Shown: one piece after another, positions 12,205-22,599 of the stretch | How the letters are laid out: each line of letters opens with the position of its first letter | Position numbering within the stretch: position 1 is the stretch's first letter | Origin: Gnetum montanum | Taxonomy: Eukaryota > Streptophyta > Gnetopsida > Gnetales > Gnetaceae | DNA: 64,000 nt | Reading direction: 5' to 3' | Assembly (NCBI GenBank): GCA_015680685.1 | Contig: MNCI01016273.1 | Location: 2,113,625 to 2,177,624, forward strand | Notes under the pieces: generated by a model | Seen by the model: the letters and a program-made list of their open reading frames with translations, nothing else | The model's database searches: none | What the model was told of the DNA's origin: nothing | Translations under genes and position numbers: made by a program

Positions 12205-13031
12205 TGATGAGTCGTCATTTGGGGTGACCGCGATATCGTGTACGTGATATCGCATGCCTAGCCACGATATCACATAGGTGATATCGCAGCCTATCACCTC
12301 ATCTATAAATAAGAGGTAGACAGATGAGTTTTAGGAGTCAGTTCTTAGTTCCTTACCAAAACTCTTGCAGTTTTCCCTCCTTAGAGTTAGAATTATTTCC
12401 CAGTGTATGCCCATAGTGTGGTGATTGTAATTGTATGGCATCCTTATTCGAGTGTGACATACTTGGACATGCATATGACTAGAAATAAAGATCGAGATTA
12501 CTTAATCATTGTAGCATTCACTTAAATTAATTATTTAATTAATTGCTATTTACTGCTTTCCTAGTTAATCTCTCTCTCCCTTAACTCATGTTAAAACACA
12601 GAATGAGTATGACTTGATTACGAGCATTTAAGTGTAACTACTTGGTAATCCAATCGCGTACCTAGGATCTGCACTTGGTAATCCTAGTAGTAGTCGTGCA
12701 CGAAGTCCAAGATGTGTATGGATAATCAAGGAATGGCTACTCATTGCACTTAGGCTAGTTTAGATTCTCTCACCCTTCTCTCCTAGCTTAGTTAATATTA
12801 CTTCCCATTGCCTTCAGGAGTAGCATTAGATTAGAAATCCATCATACACCTCACTCTGGACTAAACCATACATGACAAAGATAACACTAGTCTAGGTGGG
12901 AAGACAGTGAACTGCGACCTAAGGCTAACTGTCTAGATGCCACAACTAGTCCATTTGTAGAGTTCAACTGGATCGCACATATAACACTCATAGTTGTATG
13001 GTTGAGTGTAGGCATACCTCACCACTCATCA
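12205..13031 (+). repeat. 5' LTR of E1
   Basis: This 827 bp LTR runs from TGATGAG to CTCATCA. U3 is short, with four GATATC-centred motifs at 12230-12288 followed by a TATA box (TATAAAT, 12304-12310). A purine-rich leader and the run AATTAATTATTTAATTAATT lie further in. It aligns throughout with 20010-20826. By eye there are around sixty substitutions plus one 10 bp indel, many of them CpG-type transitions. Confidence 0.9.
12230..12288. promoter_or_regulatory. GATATC palindrome cluster upstream of TATA (5' LTR of E1)
   Basis: Four near-palindromes follow one another: GCGATATCG, GTGATATCGC, ACGATATCAC and GTGATATCGC, spaced by about 15 bp and ending 15 bp before the TATA box. Comparable clusters precede TATA at 20035, 16474, 54763, 54930 and 57555. 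Confidence 0.7.
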
Positions 13032-13032
13032 T

Positions 13033-13050
13033 TGGCACCATTGCTAGGGA
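13033..13050 (+). promoter_or_regulatory. Primer-binding site, tRNA-Asp type (E1)
   Basis: TGGCACCATTGCTAGGGA lies one base after the 5' LTR. Plant tRNA-Asp(GTC) plus CCA requires TGGCGCCGTTGCCGGGGA. The four differences are all transitions at CpG positions, so this is a methylation-decayed tRNA-Asp site, as used by Athila and related elements. Confidence 0.8.
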
Positions 13051-13369
13051 TAATGCTAGTTATCTAGATTAGTTATATCATACAAGGTTGCTATATAAGG
13101 ACTTAACGATATATCTCTTAAGAAGAAGAAAATAATTATATAAAAAAATTCACATATAAATTCACACACAACTTCACAACAATTCCTCTCCTACAAGATT
13201 ACAATAATTGCACACTTAGTGCGGAAGTTCATTGGAGAACCAACAAACTATATGATGATGAAGATTGGAGTACAAAACCTGAAGTGGGGGTTTCTTATGA
13301 ACATAAACAAAAGCAACATCATCCCAACACATGAAAGCATAACTTATTCAATGACGATGAACCCCTACT

Positions 13370-14356
13370 AGCCACTACAAGCCTAACACAAATACAAGAG
13401 GCTATTCAAATCTCACGTAAGCATCGTAAAGAGAGCCATCTACCTAAGCTCGATTTAAACAATTTTTCCAATTTTTTAGGAGGCTATGAATTAGATCTGC
13501 ACCAACATTTACAAGCCTTCTACGATGTCTGCACATGGAATAACATTGATAACGGTTCAAAAAAACTCAAGATCTTCCCTATGACACTCTTTGGCCAAGC
13601 AAAAGTATGGTATAGATCATTAAAACCAAATTTGATATGACATTGGTCAACAATGGTAGAACTCTTTAACAAAAAATATCAAACCTACGCAAGAGTGTCA
13701 GCCTTGAGGAAACAAATCCAAGAGTGGAAAAAAGCACAACATGAACCCTTGGACATGGACTTAGAAAGGTATTATGCACTATTACACAACTGTCCAAGCC
13801 ATGGGTTCTCCGAGGAAAGGCTAATGTACCATATCATTGATGGGCTACATAATGAAACAAGAGAGACCTTAGGAATCAACTATATGAACTACGAACCCAC
13901 CACATCCAAGAAATTATTAAGTGGATAGCAAAAGAAGAAGGAGAAATGGCTAGATGGGAGAGTGTTGAAAAACATCAACAAGACCAAAATCTCAACTTAA
14001 CAAAGGTCTATGATTATAGAAAGGAGAAATCAACCTATCACAAGGAGAAAGAATCATCTTTGTCAATACAACAATCATTAGAAGAATTCAAGGAAAAGAT
14101 TAATAAGATGTTGGAATGGACGTATCAAAAGTGTGGAGAATTTATCGATATCATTGGAGATAGAGTTTTGAAAACCCAAGAAGCAGGACAAAACATTAGA
14201 CAATCGAAAAGTAGGGGTAAAGAAAATAAGAGCTTAACTGCCAATCATATGTATGAATGCAACATTTGCCTATACGATCACCCCAAGGACCAATGCCCAA
14301 TATTGTTACAGTTACATGAGCATTGGGGAAACACATTACATCCAGAGTTTGTATAG
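13370..14356 (+). pseudogene. gag of E1 (stop and frameshift)
   Basis: This is a retrotransposon gag. The capsid domain starts near 13446 (LPKLDLNNFSNFLGGYE) and includes the conserved LFGQAKVWYRSL pattern. An in-frame TGA (13638-13640) precedes the block VELFNKKYQTYARVSALRK. Near 13890 the frame shifts: the conserved EIIKWIAKEEGEMARWE runs on in the frame that starts at 13946. The C-terminal knuckle CNICLYDHPKDQC (C-x2-C-x3-H-x4-C, about 14260-14298) is of the Athila kind. The product would form the virus-like particle and bind the RNA. Confidence 0.8.
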
Positions 14357-15144
14357 AGATATTGTGTTCGATCACAGTGGCAACAATCCCAGTCATGGGG
14401 GAAACCACTAAACTAGAGATACCCTTTGTAGCATCCAAACCCAAACGCTTATCTTTTTCAACATCCTGTTTCTCCAATTGGGCCAACATACCCTATCTCA
14501 CCACAGTACCATTCTCCTGAATACTATCAACCCATGGATTCAACAAAACCACCACCTTGTGCACCTTATACTCCTAATTTCCAACATTTTCATTTTTCCC
14601 TCCTTCTACATCGCCACCAACTGTTCCTAAGGTGTTTGCACCACTGCAACAACCCACGAACGTCAGTTGTGCTACTATTGCCAATAGTAGTGAGAGACCT
14701 TAGCAACATTGAAGGTGTCCATTCTTTAGAAATAACCCTAAGAAGGGACAACACAATTCCAAGGCCACTGCATCCTCCAACTCAACACAAGTCCTACCTT
14801 GTGGTGCACCCTTATCCTCAAACTGCATGCCTCATGTTACTTCATTAGGGCCACCAATTAACACTCCAACATCGATACGGCCCAACGAACATAGCCATGG
14901 AGGGCAACATCCCAATCCTTACATACCATCTAATGGTCCCAAATATCATAGTGGGTTAACTCGTTATCTGGGAACTACATCGTATAAATTTCCTCACTAT
15001 GCTTACTATAATCAAGTGTGTGAACACCAATGGGGTAAGTATGGCTGGGCCCCAATATTTCCAACATGCAAGGATCCTCATTTTCCATTTATTAATCCTC
15101 ACCATCCTCAATCATTTAGTTATGGGGGATATCCCCCATTCTAG
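14357..15144 (+). pseudogene. Proline-rich tail ORF after gag in E1
   Basis: Open segments at 14323-14520, 14534-14848 and 14827-15144 lie in shifting frames and encode P, H, Y and S-rich peptide ending SYGGYPPF and a TAG. They continue from the gag knuckle, so this is probably the low-complexity C-terminus of gag broken by frameshifts. No protease or RT signature is seen. An AATAAA at 15284 could be the polyadenylation signal of a gag transcript. Confidence 0.45.
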
Positions 15145-16440
15145 TAACAAGCAGGATTAATAACCACTTTTTGTTTTCTTTGATTTTATAACTTTTTGTT
15201 TCCTAGTTTTTCATTTTTTTCAATTTGTTGTTTTATATTTTTATCTTTTGTCTTTTTACATTTTTATAAGTAATCTCATCTATGAATAAAACACTCATAT
15301 GGATCGTTGGTTGAGGTGTGTTCTATGTTTTTGAGTCTCGAGTGGTCAATTATTTGGACAATGAGCCCATTACATCCACTCATCCACTCTACAAATAAGA
15401 GTTTCTGTTCGAGGGTACAGTGCTATTTTTAACATTATTAAAACTTAAAATTAATTTTTTGTTCATTGTACCCCAAATGAAGAAGGATGGACCAAGAGGG
15501 AATGATTATGGTGTGACATCAAGGGGACTTGCAGATTCCCTTTGGTGATTTCTGTGATAGTTATCATGCAACATGGGTGTACTAAGATCCTTGTAGATCT
15601 AACGAAAAATGGGAGTAAGAGTATTTAAAAGGGAACTCAAAAATCAAATGTTTTTATAGGTGATTCCACTGGAAAGACATGCACCCATGCCTAAAATAAA
15701 TGAAAAGTACCACAAAAAAAAAGTCACTCCTTGCTTGAATAAAATGCCAAATGATCGTATGCCTTGCTGTTTTGATCCTCTCATAGTTGTTCATCATGGG
15801 ATGAAATAATGTGATGTCACTGATAAGAGGAATGTACTTGGTCCTGATCTTAGAACAATGGGTTAACGACATGCTAATCATGTTTTTCACACAGGATTCA
15901 CTATGCCCTGGGTCAGTTACCTCATGTCCAAATCTCTATGATCCCTTCTATACTTCATCTCATCTCATTGTTCGTGTAATTGTAGCTCATGTCGTGTGTA
16001 ACATAGAATTCTTACCTCATTCCGGTGATATTTACATGTGTGTGTTTTGTGGAATCAGTGCGGATTACATTTAACCCTTCTAGTGCCCATGGACACTTTA
16101 AGAGTGGTTACACAAGGGCATCATAGGTTGGAACCTACTTTGGGGAGGATCCACTTGTGTAATCTTTTGTGATCTTCACTTATGACATAGCTCACACACA
16201 CCATTTCTTACCCTTAGCATAATTTTTCATGACGTTCTTTCCCTACTATTATCCCTCTGAATTTCAACGTTCCTATGTACCATTACATAGCCTTTTTTTC
16301 CCATATGAGGTTTTATTGATAAAATCCACAACATCGTAATTAATTATGCCTTTCGAATTAATGGAATTACCCTAGAACCCTTCAACATGTGTTACATGCC
16401 CTAATTTCAACTTTTGATTCCAAGAAAAACCTTAAAATTT
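15145..16440 (+). other. Region of E1 where pol would be expected, no gene seen
   Basis: About 1.3 kb between the gag tail and the internal promoter has no recognisable protease, RT or integrase motif on either strand. It begins with a T-rich stretch. The short ORFs here do not match any other copy in the window. Confidence 0.55.
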
Positions 16441-16473
16441 TGATTTTTCCCTTAGGCCTAAACATCCATAGGC

Positions 16474-16830
16474 CATGATATTGCATACATGATATTGCGG
16501 CTAATGCAATATCACATATGCGATGTCTCGTACATGATATCGTGTCCCTCCAACCCTATAAATAGGTGACCCTCCCCCCCCCCCCTCCTCGCAACACTTA
16601 GCATCATTTCTTACCATTCACATGGGGGAGTTTTTCAAATTTTTCTATGTGACTTGCGAGTGTGACACCTTTGCTTTTCGACCTCTATCTTGCTTGTTGG
16701 TACTCTGATTTTAATTCCATCTGAACCTACTTGAACCTAGAGTGTTTAGCTTAGTTGTGGGGGAGGGACACTTGCCGAAAAGCATCTAAATTTTTTGGAA
16801 TTTATTATTTCCCAAAGGACATCATCTAGG
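16474..16830 (+). promoter_or_regulatory. Internal LTR-like promoter of E1 upstream of ORF2
   Basis: A GATATC/GATATTGC motif cluster (16474-16542) is followed by CCTATAAATAGG (TATA at 16557-16563) and a 12-C run (16574-16585). A leader then follows: GGGGGAGTTTTTCAAATTTTT and so on. This leader aligns with the R/U5 region of the LTR at 54738-55752, for example GGGGAGGTTTTCAAAATTT. It is not like the R region of E1's own LTRs. The block therefore looks like a promoter of LTR origin from a sibling subfamily, placed to drive ORF2. Confidence 0.6.
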
Positions 16831-17054
16831 GTAATTAGCTATAACACTTAGAATAATTGTGCCAAAAAAATAATTTAACCCTTAGGTATACTAGGAAATT
16901 AAAAATTAGAAATGACCTAAGTAAAATGGACTCATTATTACAATATTTGGGCAATATCACATGAAGATAAATAAATCAATTAATTAAGGTAAGCAGTAAG
17001 GTATAACTTAACTTCAAAAATAACCTTACTAATGCTTGGCCTGTGTGATTGCAG

Positions 17055-19845
17055 ATGGCCTTGAAACGTGGACAACAGGAAGGTCCTACTCAAGGTTGAA
17101 AAAAATGATCTCAGAGAGGTGGAAGATAAGACCCTACCGGACAACATGCAAAATAGAAGGAACAATCATTCAACATTCATCAAGAGGATCCTCCTACCAT
17201 ATAGTCTGGGCAAGCAGATGGAGTAGCTGCTGTAGCGCCTGAACAGGGACAACATCTCACGTTGTCCCAAGATTGTGTTCAAGCCATCCACGAGAAGTCC
17301 ACATTCTTTGCAATGATTGTGGAATTGAATCTTGAATATTTGGTAGATTTTTCTCCTAAGGTTGTTAGGGATCATCTCAAGGGGTCTCCCTTATGGCTTG
17401 TCCTCTCTAAAAGCAGTGCCTGGTACCTAGGGGAGACATACCAATTCTAGCACAATAGGGAGCAATGCATCACCATCAACATTTGTGGTGTGACAGTTGA
17501 TTTCTTCATGCATGCCATTGTAGAAGTGTTAAACCTTCTAAATACAGGGCCCAAAGTTGCTAAGTTATCCACCCATTCAGACCCTAACGTGCAATGGGAT
17601 TGGTTGTAAAAGGCTTATGGTAGAGATAAAACATTTGGTGAGCTGACAATGGAAGAGAGAATCTACTTCAAAATTGGAACATATAACCTCTTCCCCACAA
17701 ATGGTTTAAAAATAATATCAATGTATACGGCAAGAGGATATGTAGTGCTAATGGAAAAGGTTAACGCTAACCTGCCCCATCTATATTTAATGGAAATCAT
17801 GAGGCGATTTGAGGAATGGAAGACAGGGAAGATGGCGTTGCCTTTCCCTTGTCTTATTAGAAAGCTTTGCCAACATGCTGGTATTTGGGGGTACACCAAT
17901 GATGTCCTCTGAAAAGCCCAAGGTGCTTGCTATGCTGAACTGTTAAAGCCACCACTGTAAGGAAAATCACTGGTGAGACGCTGGGACCATAAGAAGAAGA
18001 AAAAGAGATGGCTGGACCAACTGCAACTCAACTTTCAGGACCCAACCAACCTCCTAGTATGGGACCTAGCCAACAATAGGAAGTAGGGCCCCGCACAATC
18101 CAAGATTAGCCACCATCGTTGCAAGACTACAAACTATCGATGAGCCATCTTAGGGACATTGCTGAGATGGTTAGTTGGGAAAGTCATGATGATGCAAACC
18201 TTTTCTGTGTCATCAATGATGCCATTCAGCCTACTATTTCTTTGGATAGCACAAGGGGTGAAATGTCTATTCACACAATAGGAGGGGAAAGTATATGGTC
18301 ACAACAAATCTTAGAAAATGTGGCATCTTTCCATGTGCAATTAGAGACTGGTGAAGGGGCCACTGTGGTGGTCATGCAACACCAGGATGCTGTGAGAGCT
18401 ACAAAAGTGGTAGTAGACTACATCAAAGAATCAATCAATGTACCTGTTGTGCCACTAGTAGATCTCACAGGAGCACAAGATGCTCAAACTTTGGCCAAAA
18501 CCTCAATGACTCCTACGAAACATGAGGATGTGCTTGATCGATTGCTCCAAATGGGGTAAGTAGTGATATCCCTGTTTGACATCCCTTAGGATGTTACGGC
18601 AATTCAATTAGACCTCATTTCGACAAAGGGGAAGCTGGTCGTAATAGAAGTAAGGGCTGAGCATGCTGAAGTAGAGGTGTAGAAATTACAAGATCAACTC
18701 ATGGCCCTACAAGTAGCACAGTGGGACCCTTTGCAATTTGTTCCCGTAGACTAGCTAGATAATTCAAAACTGAGCAACTAACCAAGCTAATAGTGGAGAA
18801 TAAAAAGGTGGCTAATGAAAAAGAGAAGGCTTTTTGGGATGCCTTTGCAGCATAGGCGCAAACTCATGCGCATCTTAAAGCACTCAACACCTTACAGGAA
18901 GAAAATAAATAGCTTGTTGTTGACAACCTTCGATTGACCACTGTGGAAAAGCAAAAGAATGTTCTTGAGGAACACTTTCATCAATTATGAGAATAATTCA
19001 TCCAGATCAACTAAGACATAAGTTGTTTATCCAGGGAGAACTGAACCCTCTCAATGGAGAAGGTACACATGATTCGTCAAAATACAGCCAGTGAAATAAG
19101 CGAGTGGCAAAATGAGGCTAAACAACATGAGAAGCTGAAGGAGCACTTCTGGGATCAGGTGGGGATGTATAAAAAGATCCTTGAGAAGGAGATCCATCTG
19201 ACCAAGGCCTAGATCAACGTTATCAATGCTCAACATATTGATTGGTGGGCCATATTGGACACATATGCCTTCTCCCACCAAGCAGAAGTTAAGAGCTAGG
19301 ACATGTAGATTCAGGATTTGACAGAATACATGGAGTTTGAAAATCTGAGGTATGCCAACCTTTCCATGTTAACATCAGGGCATTCAAGGATAGAGCTTGA
19401 GTAGCAAGTAGCAACCACCCACATCAAATATGAAGCAGAATTTGCAAAGCATAAAAAGAAGCTGTTGGAAAAACTAGAAGTTGAAAATTCTAAACTTGAG
19501 GTGGTAAAGGCAAGCTACCAAGGCCAAAAGGGTGTTGTAGCAAATTTGGCTCAATGGATAGCATATTTTCAAGAGTACAAGGATAAAGCTAGAGTCTATG
19601 AGGAGGAACGACGGGTGTTCATAGCTTAGTATGTCAAGGCCAATCAAATGTTTCTGCAACTACCCTATTCATTGGAAGTGCTGACTCTGTCAAACATTGG
19701 AACATTAGCATGGATGGCACAAGACCCTCGAAACGAAGAGGAAAAGCTCCAGGCCATACTTCAACACCATCAAGCCTCAAAGCCTGGAGCACAAGACAAA
19801 GGAAAAGCACCAATGGAGGAGCCACCGCCACCTGGAACTACATGA
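17055..19845 (+). pseudogene. ORF2 of E1: globular domain plus long coiled coil
   Basis: The ATG at 17055 follows TGTGTGATTGCAG, a good splice acceptor, so the transcript probably has a spliced leader. Several frames with stops code for three parts. The first (about 17262-17912) is globular, with FSPKVVRDHLKGSPLW and MALPFPCLIRKLCQHAGI. The second (18119-18559) is open for 146 codons and carries LETGEGATVVVMQHQD. The third (about 18560-19660) is a long K/E/Q/A-rich coiled coil. The C-terminus has LSNIGTLAWMAQDPRNEEEK and ends in EEPPPPGTT. All parts recur in the minus-strand copy at 62040-59215. The function is unknown. The N-terminal part may belong to the plant-transposon protein families that travel with Athila/Tat elements. 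Confidence 0.6.
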
Positions 19846-20000
19846 ATTTCACAAATTTTGTAGTTGTAGCATATTCTTTGTGTTGTGTCTTTGTTTTTTT
19901 TCATTCCACACTACGGAATAATCCCATTTTCAACATCTAATAATCCCATACATATCCACTGTGTAATAACTGTAACTCAATGATGAGTTTTTATTCAGTC

Positions 20001-20009
20001 ATGGGGGTA
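20001..20009 (+). other. Short polypurine tract before 3' LTR of E1
   Basis: ATGGGGGTA stands immediately before the TGATGAG of the right LTR. It is short but G-rich and in the expected place. Confidence 0.55.
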
Positions 20010-20826
20010 TGATGAGTCGTCATTTGGGGCGACCGCGATATCGCTTACGAGATATTGCATGCCTAGCCGCGATATCACATATGTGATATCATGGCCTATC
20101 TCCTCATCTATAAATAAGAGGTAGACAGATGAGTTTTAGGAGTCAGTTCTTAGTTCCTTACCCAAACTCTTGCAGTTTTCCCTCCTTAGAGTTAGAATTA
20201 TTTCACAGTGTATGCCTGTAGTGTGGTGATTGTAATTGTACGGAATCCTTATTCGAGTGTGATGTACTTGGACACAAACATGACTAAAAATAAAGATCGA
20301 GATTACTTCATCATTGTAGCATTCACTTAGATTAATTATTTAATTAATTACTATTTACTACATTCCTCTTTAATCTCTCTCGCCTTTAACTCACGTTAAA
20401 ACGCAGAATGAGTATGACTTGATTACGAGCATTTAAGTGTGACTACTTGGTAACCTAGTAGCATACCTAGGATCTGCGCTTGGTAATCCCAGTAGTAGTC
20501 ATGCATGAAGTCCAAGATTTGTATGGATAATCAAGGAACGGCTGCTCATCGCACTTAGGCTAGTTTAGATTCACTCACCCTTCTCTCCTAGCTTAGTTAA
20601 TATTACTTCCCATTGCCTTCAAGAGTAGCATTAGATTAGAAACCCATCATACAACTCAATCTGGACTAAACCATACGTGAGAAAGATAATACTAGTCTAG
20701 GTGGAACTGCGACCTAAGGCTAACTATCTAGATGCCACAACTAGTCCATCTACAGAGTTCGACCGAATTGGACGTGTAACACTTGTATTCGTATGGTTGA
20801 GTGTAGGGGTACCTCACCACTCATCA
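20010..20826 (+). repeat. 3' LTR of E1
   Basis: This 817 bp LTR starts TGATGAGTCGTCATTTGGGG and ends ACCACTCATCA. Its GATATC cluster is at 20035-20090 and its TATA at 20109-20115. It lacks 10 bases present in the 5' LTR (the region after CTAGGTGG). It is followed by the AATAA target duplication. Confidence 0.9.
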
Positions 20827-20831
20827 AATAA
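20827..20831. repeat. Right target-site duplication AATAA
   Basis: These bases match 12200-12204 exactly and close element E1. Confidence 0.85.
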
Positions 20832-21225
20832 TATGTATTACATTCAAAGAACTTGATTGTGGAGGATTAAGAAGGGATGTCATAAGGCTGTAATGCATGA
20901 ATGTCAAAAATAGGTCAACATTTCAATTTAGGGTAAGGAAGGCTATAACAAGGCTATGAGGTTGGGTTCAAGGAGGTGATAGAATGAATGAGGATGAGAT
21001 AAGAACTCTTGGCACATCAAGACAAACTCATCAAGTCTTACACTTTGAGCTAACATGATGACTTTTTGTGATGATGAGTCAGACCTTTATGATAGCGTTA
21101 GTCATTATTTTGCAAGCACAACTTCAAGAGCACAAGAAAACCAAGCAAATAAAGCATGTTTTCATGTTACAATACATAAAAACAAATAGAATGATAGATA
21201 AGACCAAGCTACATAGGTCACTAAT

Positions 21226-21370
21226 GTTGCCAATTTAAGGTCATGGTGGGTCATGATGCTAGTTTAAGATCCTAGCATGCCATGGTGCTAGTTTAAGGTC
21301 TTAGTGGATCATGGTTTGAATAGTTTTAGGCCTTGGAATGCCATATTATTGGTTGAAGGACTCAACAAGC
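21226..21370. repeat. Spacer repeats, AGTTTAAGGTC...GGCCATGG type
   Basis: Four units of the form TGCTAGTTTAAGGTCNTAGTGG(A/G)(T/C)CATGG follow one another with about 30-35 bp spacing, just past the end of integrase in copy B. The same motif occurs at 25005-25100, 33725-33850 and 44250-45330. Confidence 0.65.
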
Positions 21371-21399
21371 CATCAATGTTGGCCATTAGTTGTTGGTTC

Positions 21400-22490
21400 T
21401 AGTAGGTTACATGTAGTATGACTTTAGGTAGGAATGATTAACCTAGTTGGCCAACTTATTTCCATCAATGTTTGTGATCCTAAATACTTCATTGTCATAG
21501 GATTTAGTGACCAAGAAGGGCCCTTCCTAATTGGCTAAGAATTTATTTGCATGTTCATAGATGGCTTTGAGTACCAACTCATGTTCCTTGATCTTACAAT
21601 TTGTCAAGTTATGGTTGTGTTGTTGTTTCTACCTCTCTTAATATTGCTTCATGTGAGCAAGTGTTCGCAATTGTTTCTTCTTCATAGAGTCAAGGTCCAT
21701 GGTCCATAGCTCCTTGTGTTGTTCCTTGTTAATGAACTCAAATAAGGCTACCTGGAGTGATTGTACCTATAGTTCAAGAAGTAAAATAACTTTAGACTCA
21801 TAAACCAAGCTATAAGGCATTACACTAATTACCATACAATGGATCATTCTATAGGCCTAAAGTGCGTGAATAAGCCACTCATGCCACTTGTACTTGTTGT
21901 TGTTTAACATATTTTTGAGTAAGTTGATGATGCCATTATTGCTTGCTTCTACTTGCCCATTAGCTTGATGGTAATATGGTGATGAGAAAGATTTCTTAGT
22001 GCTTAGGTCATGATAGAAATTCTTGGTTTCTTGGATGCTAAACTATGGTCCATTATCTATGACTATTGTCATAGTTATGAAAAAATGGGCTATAATGTTA
22101 TCAAGTATGAATCTACAAACTTGTTCAAATGTTGTCCTTCTTAGGAGAATAGCTCCATCTAACTTTGTAAATTATTCAATTATAGTAATGATGAAACTAT
22201 GCCCTACATAAGACTTAGGCATAACAAGACCAATGATATCGAACCCCCATCATTGAAAAGATCAAGTTATCTAAGTAGTGTGAAAGTCAGTTGGTAGTAC
22301 ATGTATAATGTTACTATGTAGTTCATACATGTCACAAGTTTTAACCTTCTACAGGCAATCATTTTCCATATAGGGCTAGTAATACCCTAACCATCTAATC
22401 TTAGAGGCCAAGGCTCGTGGTCCTATGTGTCCTTCACAAACACATTTGTGAACTTGCTCAAGGACTATTCTAGCTTCAGTTTTACCCAAG
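21400..22490 (-). pseudogene. Integrase of Tat copy B
   Basis: Read right to left, the zinc-binding part VHKCVCEGHIGPRALASKI ... KVKTCDMYELHS is near 22450-22330. The core has first aspartate WGFDIIGL (about 22240), second IVIDNGP (about 22055) and glutamate HQANGQVEASN (about 21960-21940). The downstream ALWAYRM and PYSLVYE blocks are typical of Ty3/gypsy integrase. Many stops interrupt it. It would insert the cDNA into the genome. Confidence 0.8.
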
Positions 22491-22599
22491 CATACTAGTA
22501 ATATGCCATCATAGGACTGTTGACATAATCTTTTATATCATCGTAGGAATATGATATATTGTTATCCTCAATGTTCTACATGATAGGGATAACATAGTT

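Larger units (their letters stand above)
12205..20826 (+). mobile_element. Athila-like LTR retrotransposon E1, no polymerase
   Basis: This is a structurally complete LTR element with LTRs of 827 and 817 bp bounded by TGATGAG...CTCATCA. The target duplication is AATAA on both sides (12200-12204 and 20827-20831). It has a primer-binding site, a gag gene, a proline-rich ORF, an internal LTR-like promoter, a second long ORF and a G-rich tract before the 3' LTR. No reverse transcriptase, RNase H or integrase motif was found between gag and the 3' LTR, so the element looks non-autonomous. The tRNA-Asp primer site and the type of zinc knuckle suggest the Athila branch of the OTA clade. It is inserted inside the Tat copy B that carries pol at 21-25 kb. 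Confidence 0.88.

Noticed and set aside
14196-14489. 97-codon minus-strand ORF over gag of E1
   Set aside because: It is the antisense shadow of the gag knuckle region, whose plus-strand reading has a clear CCHC motif.
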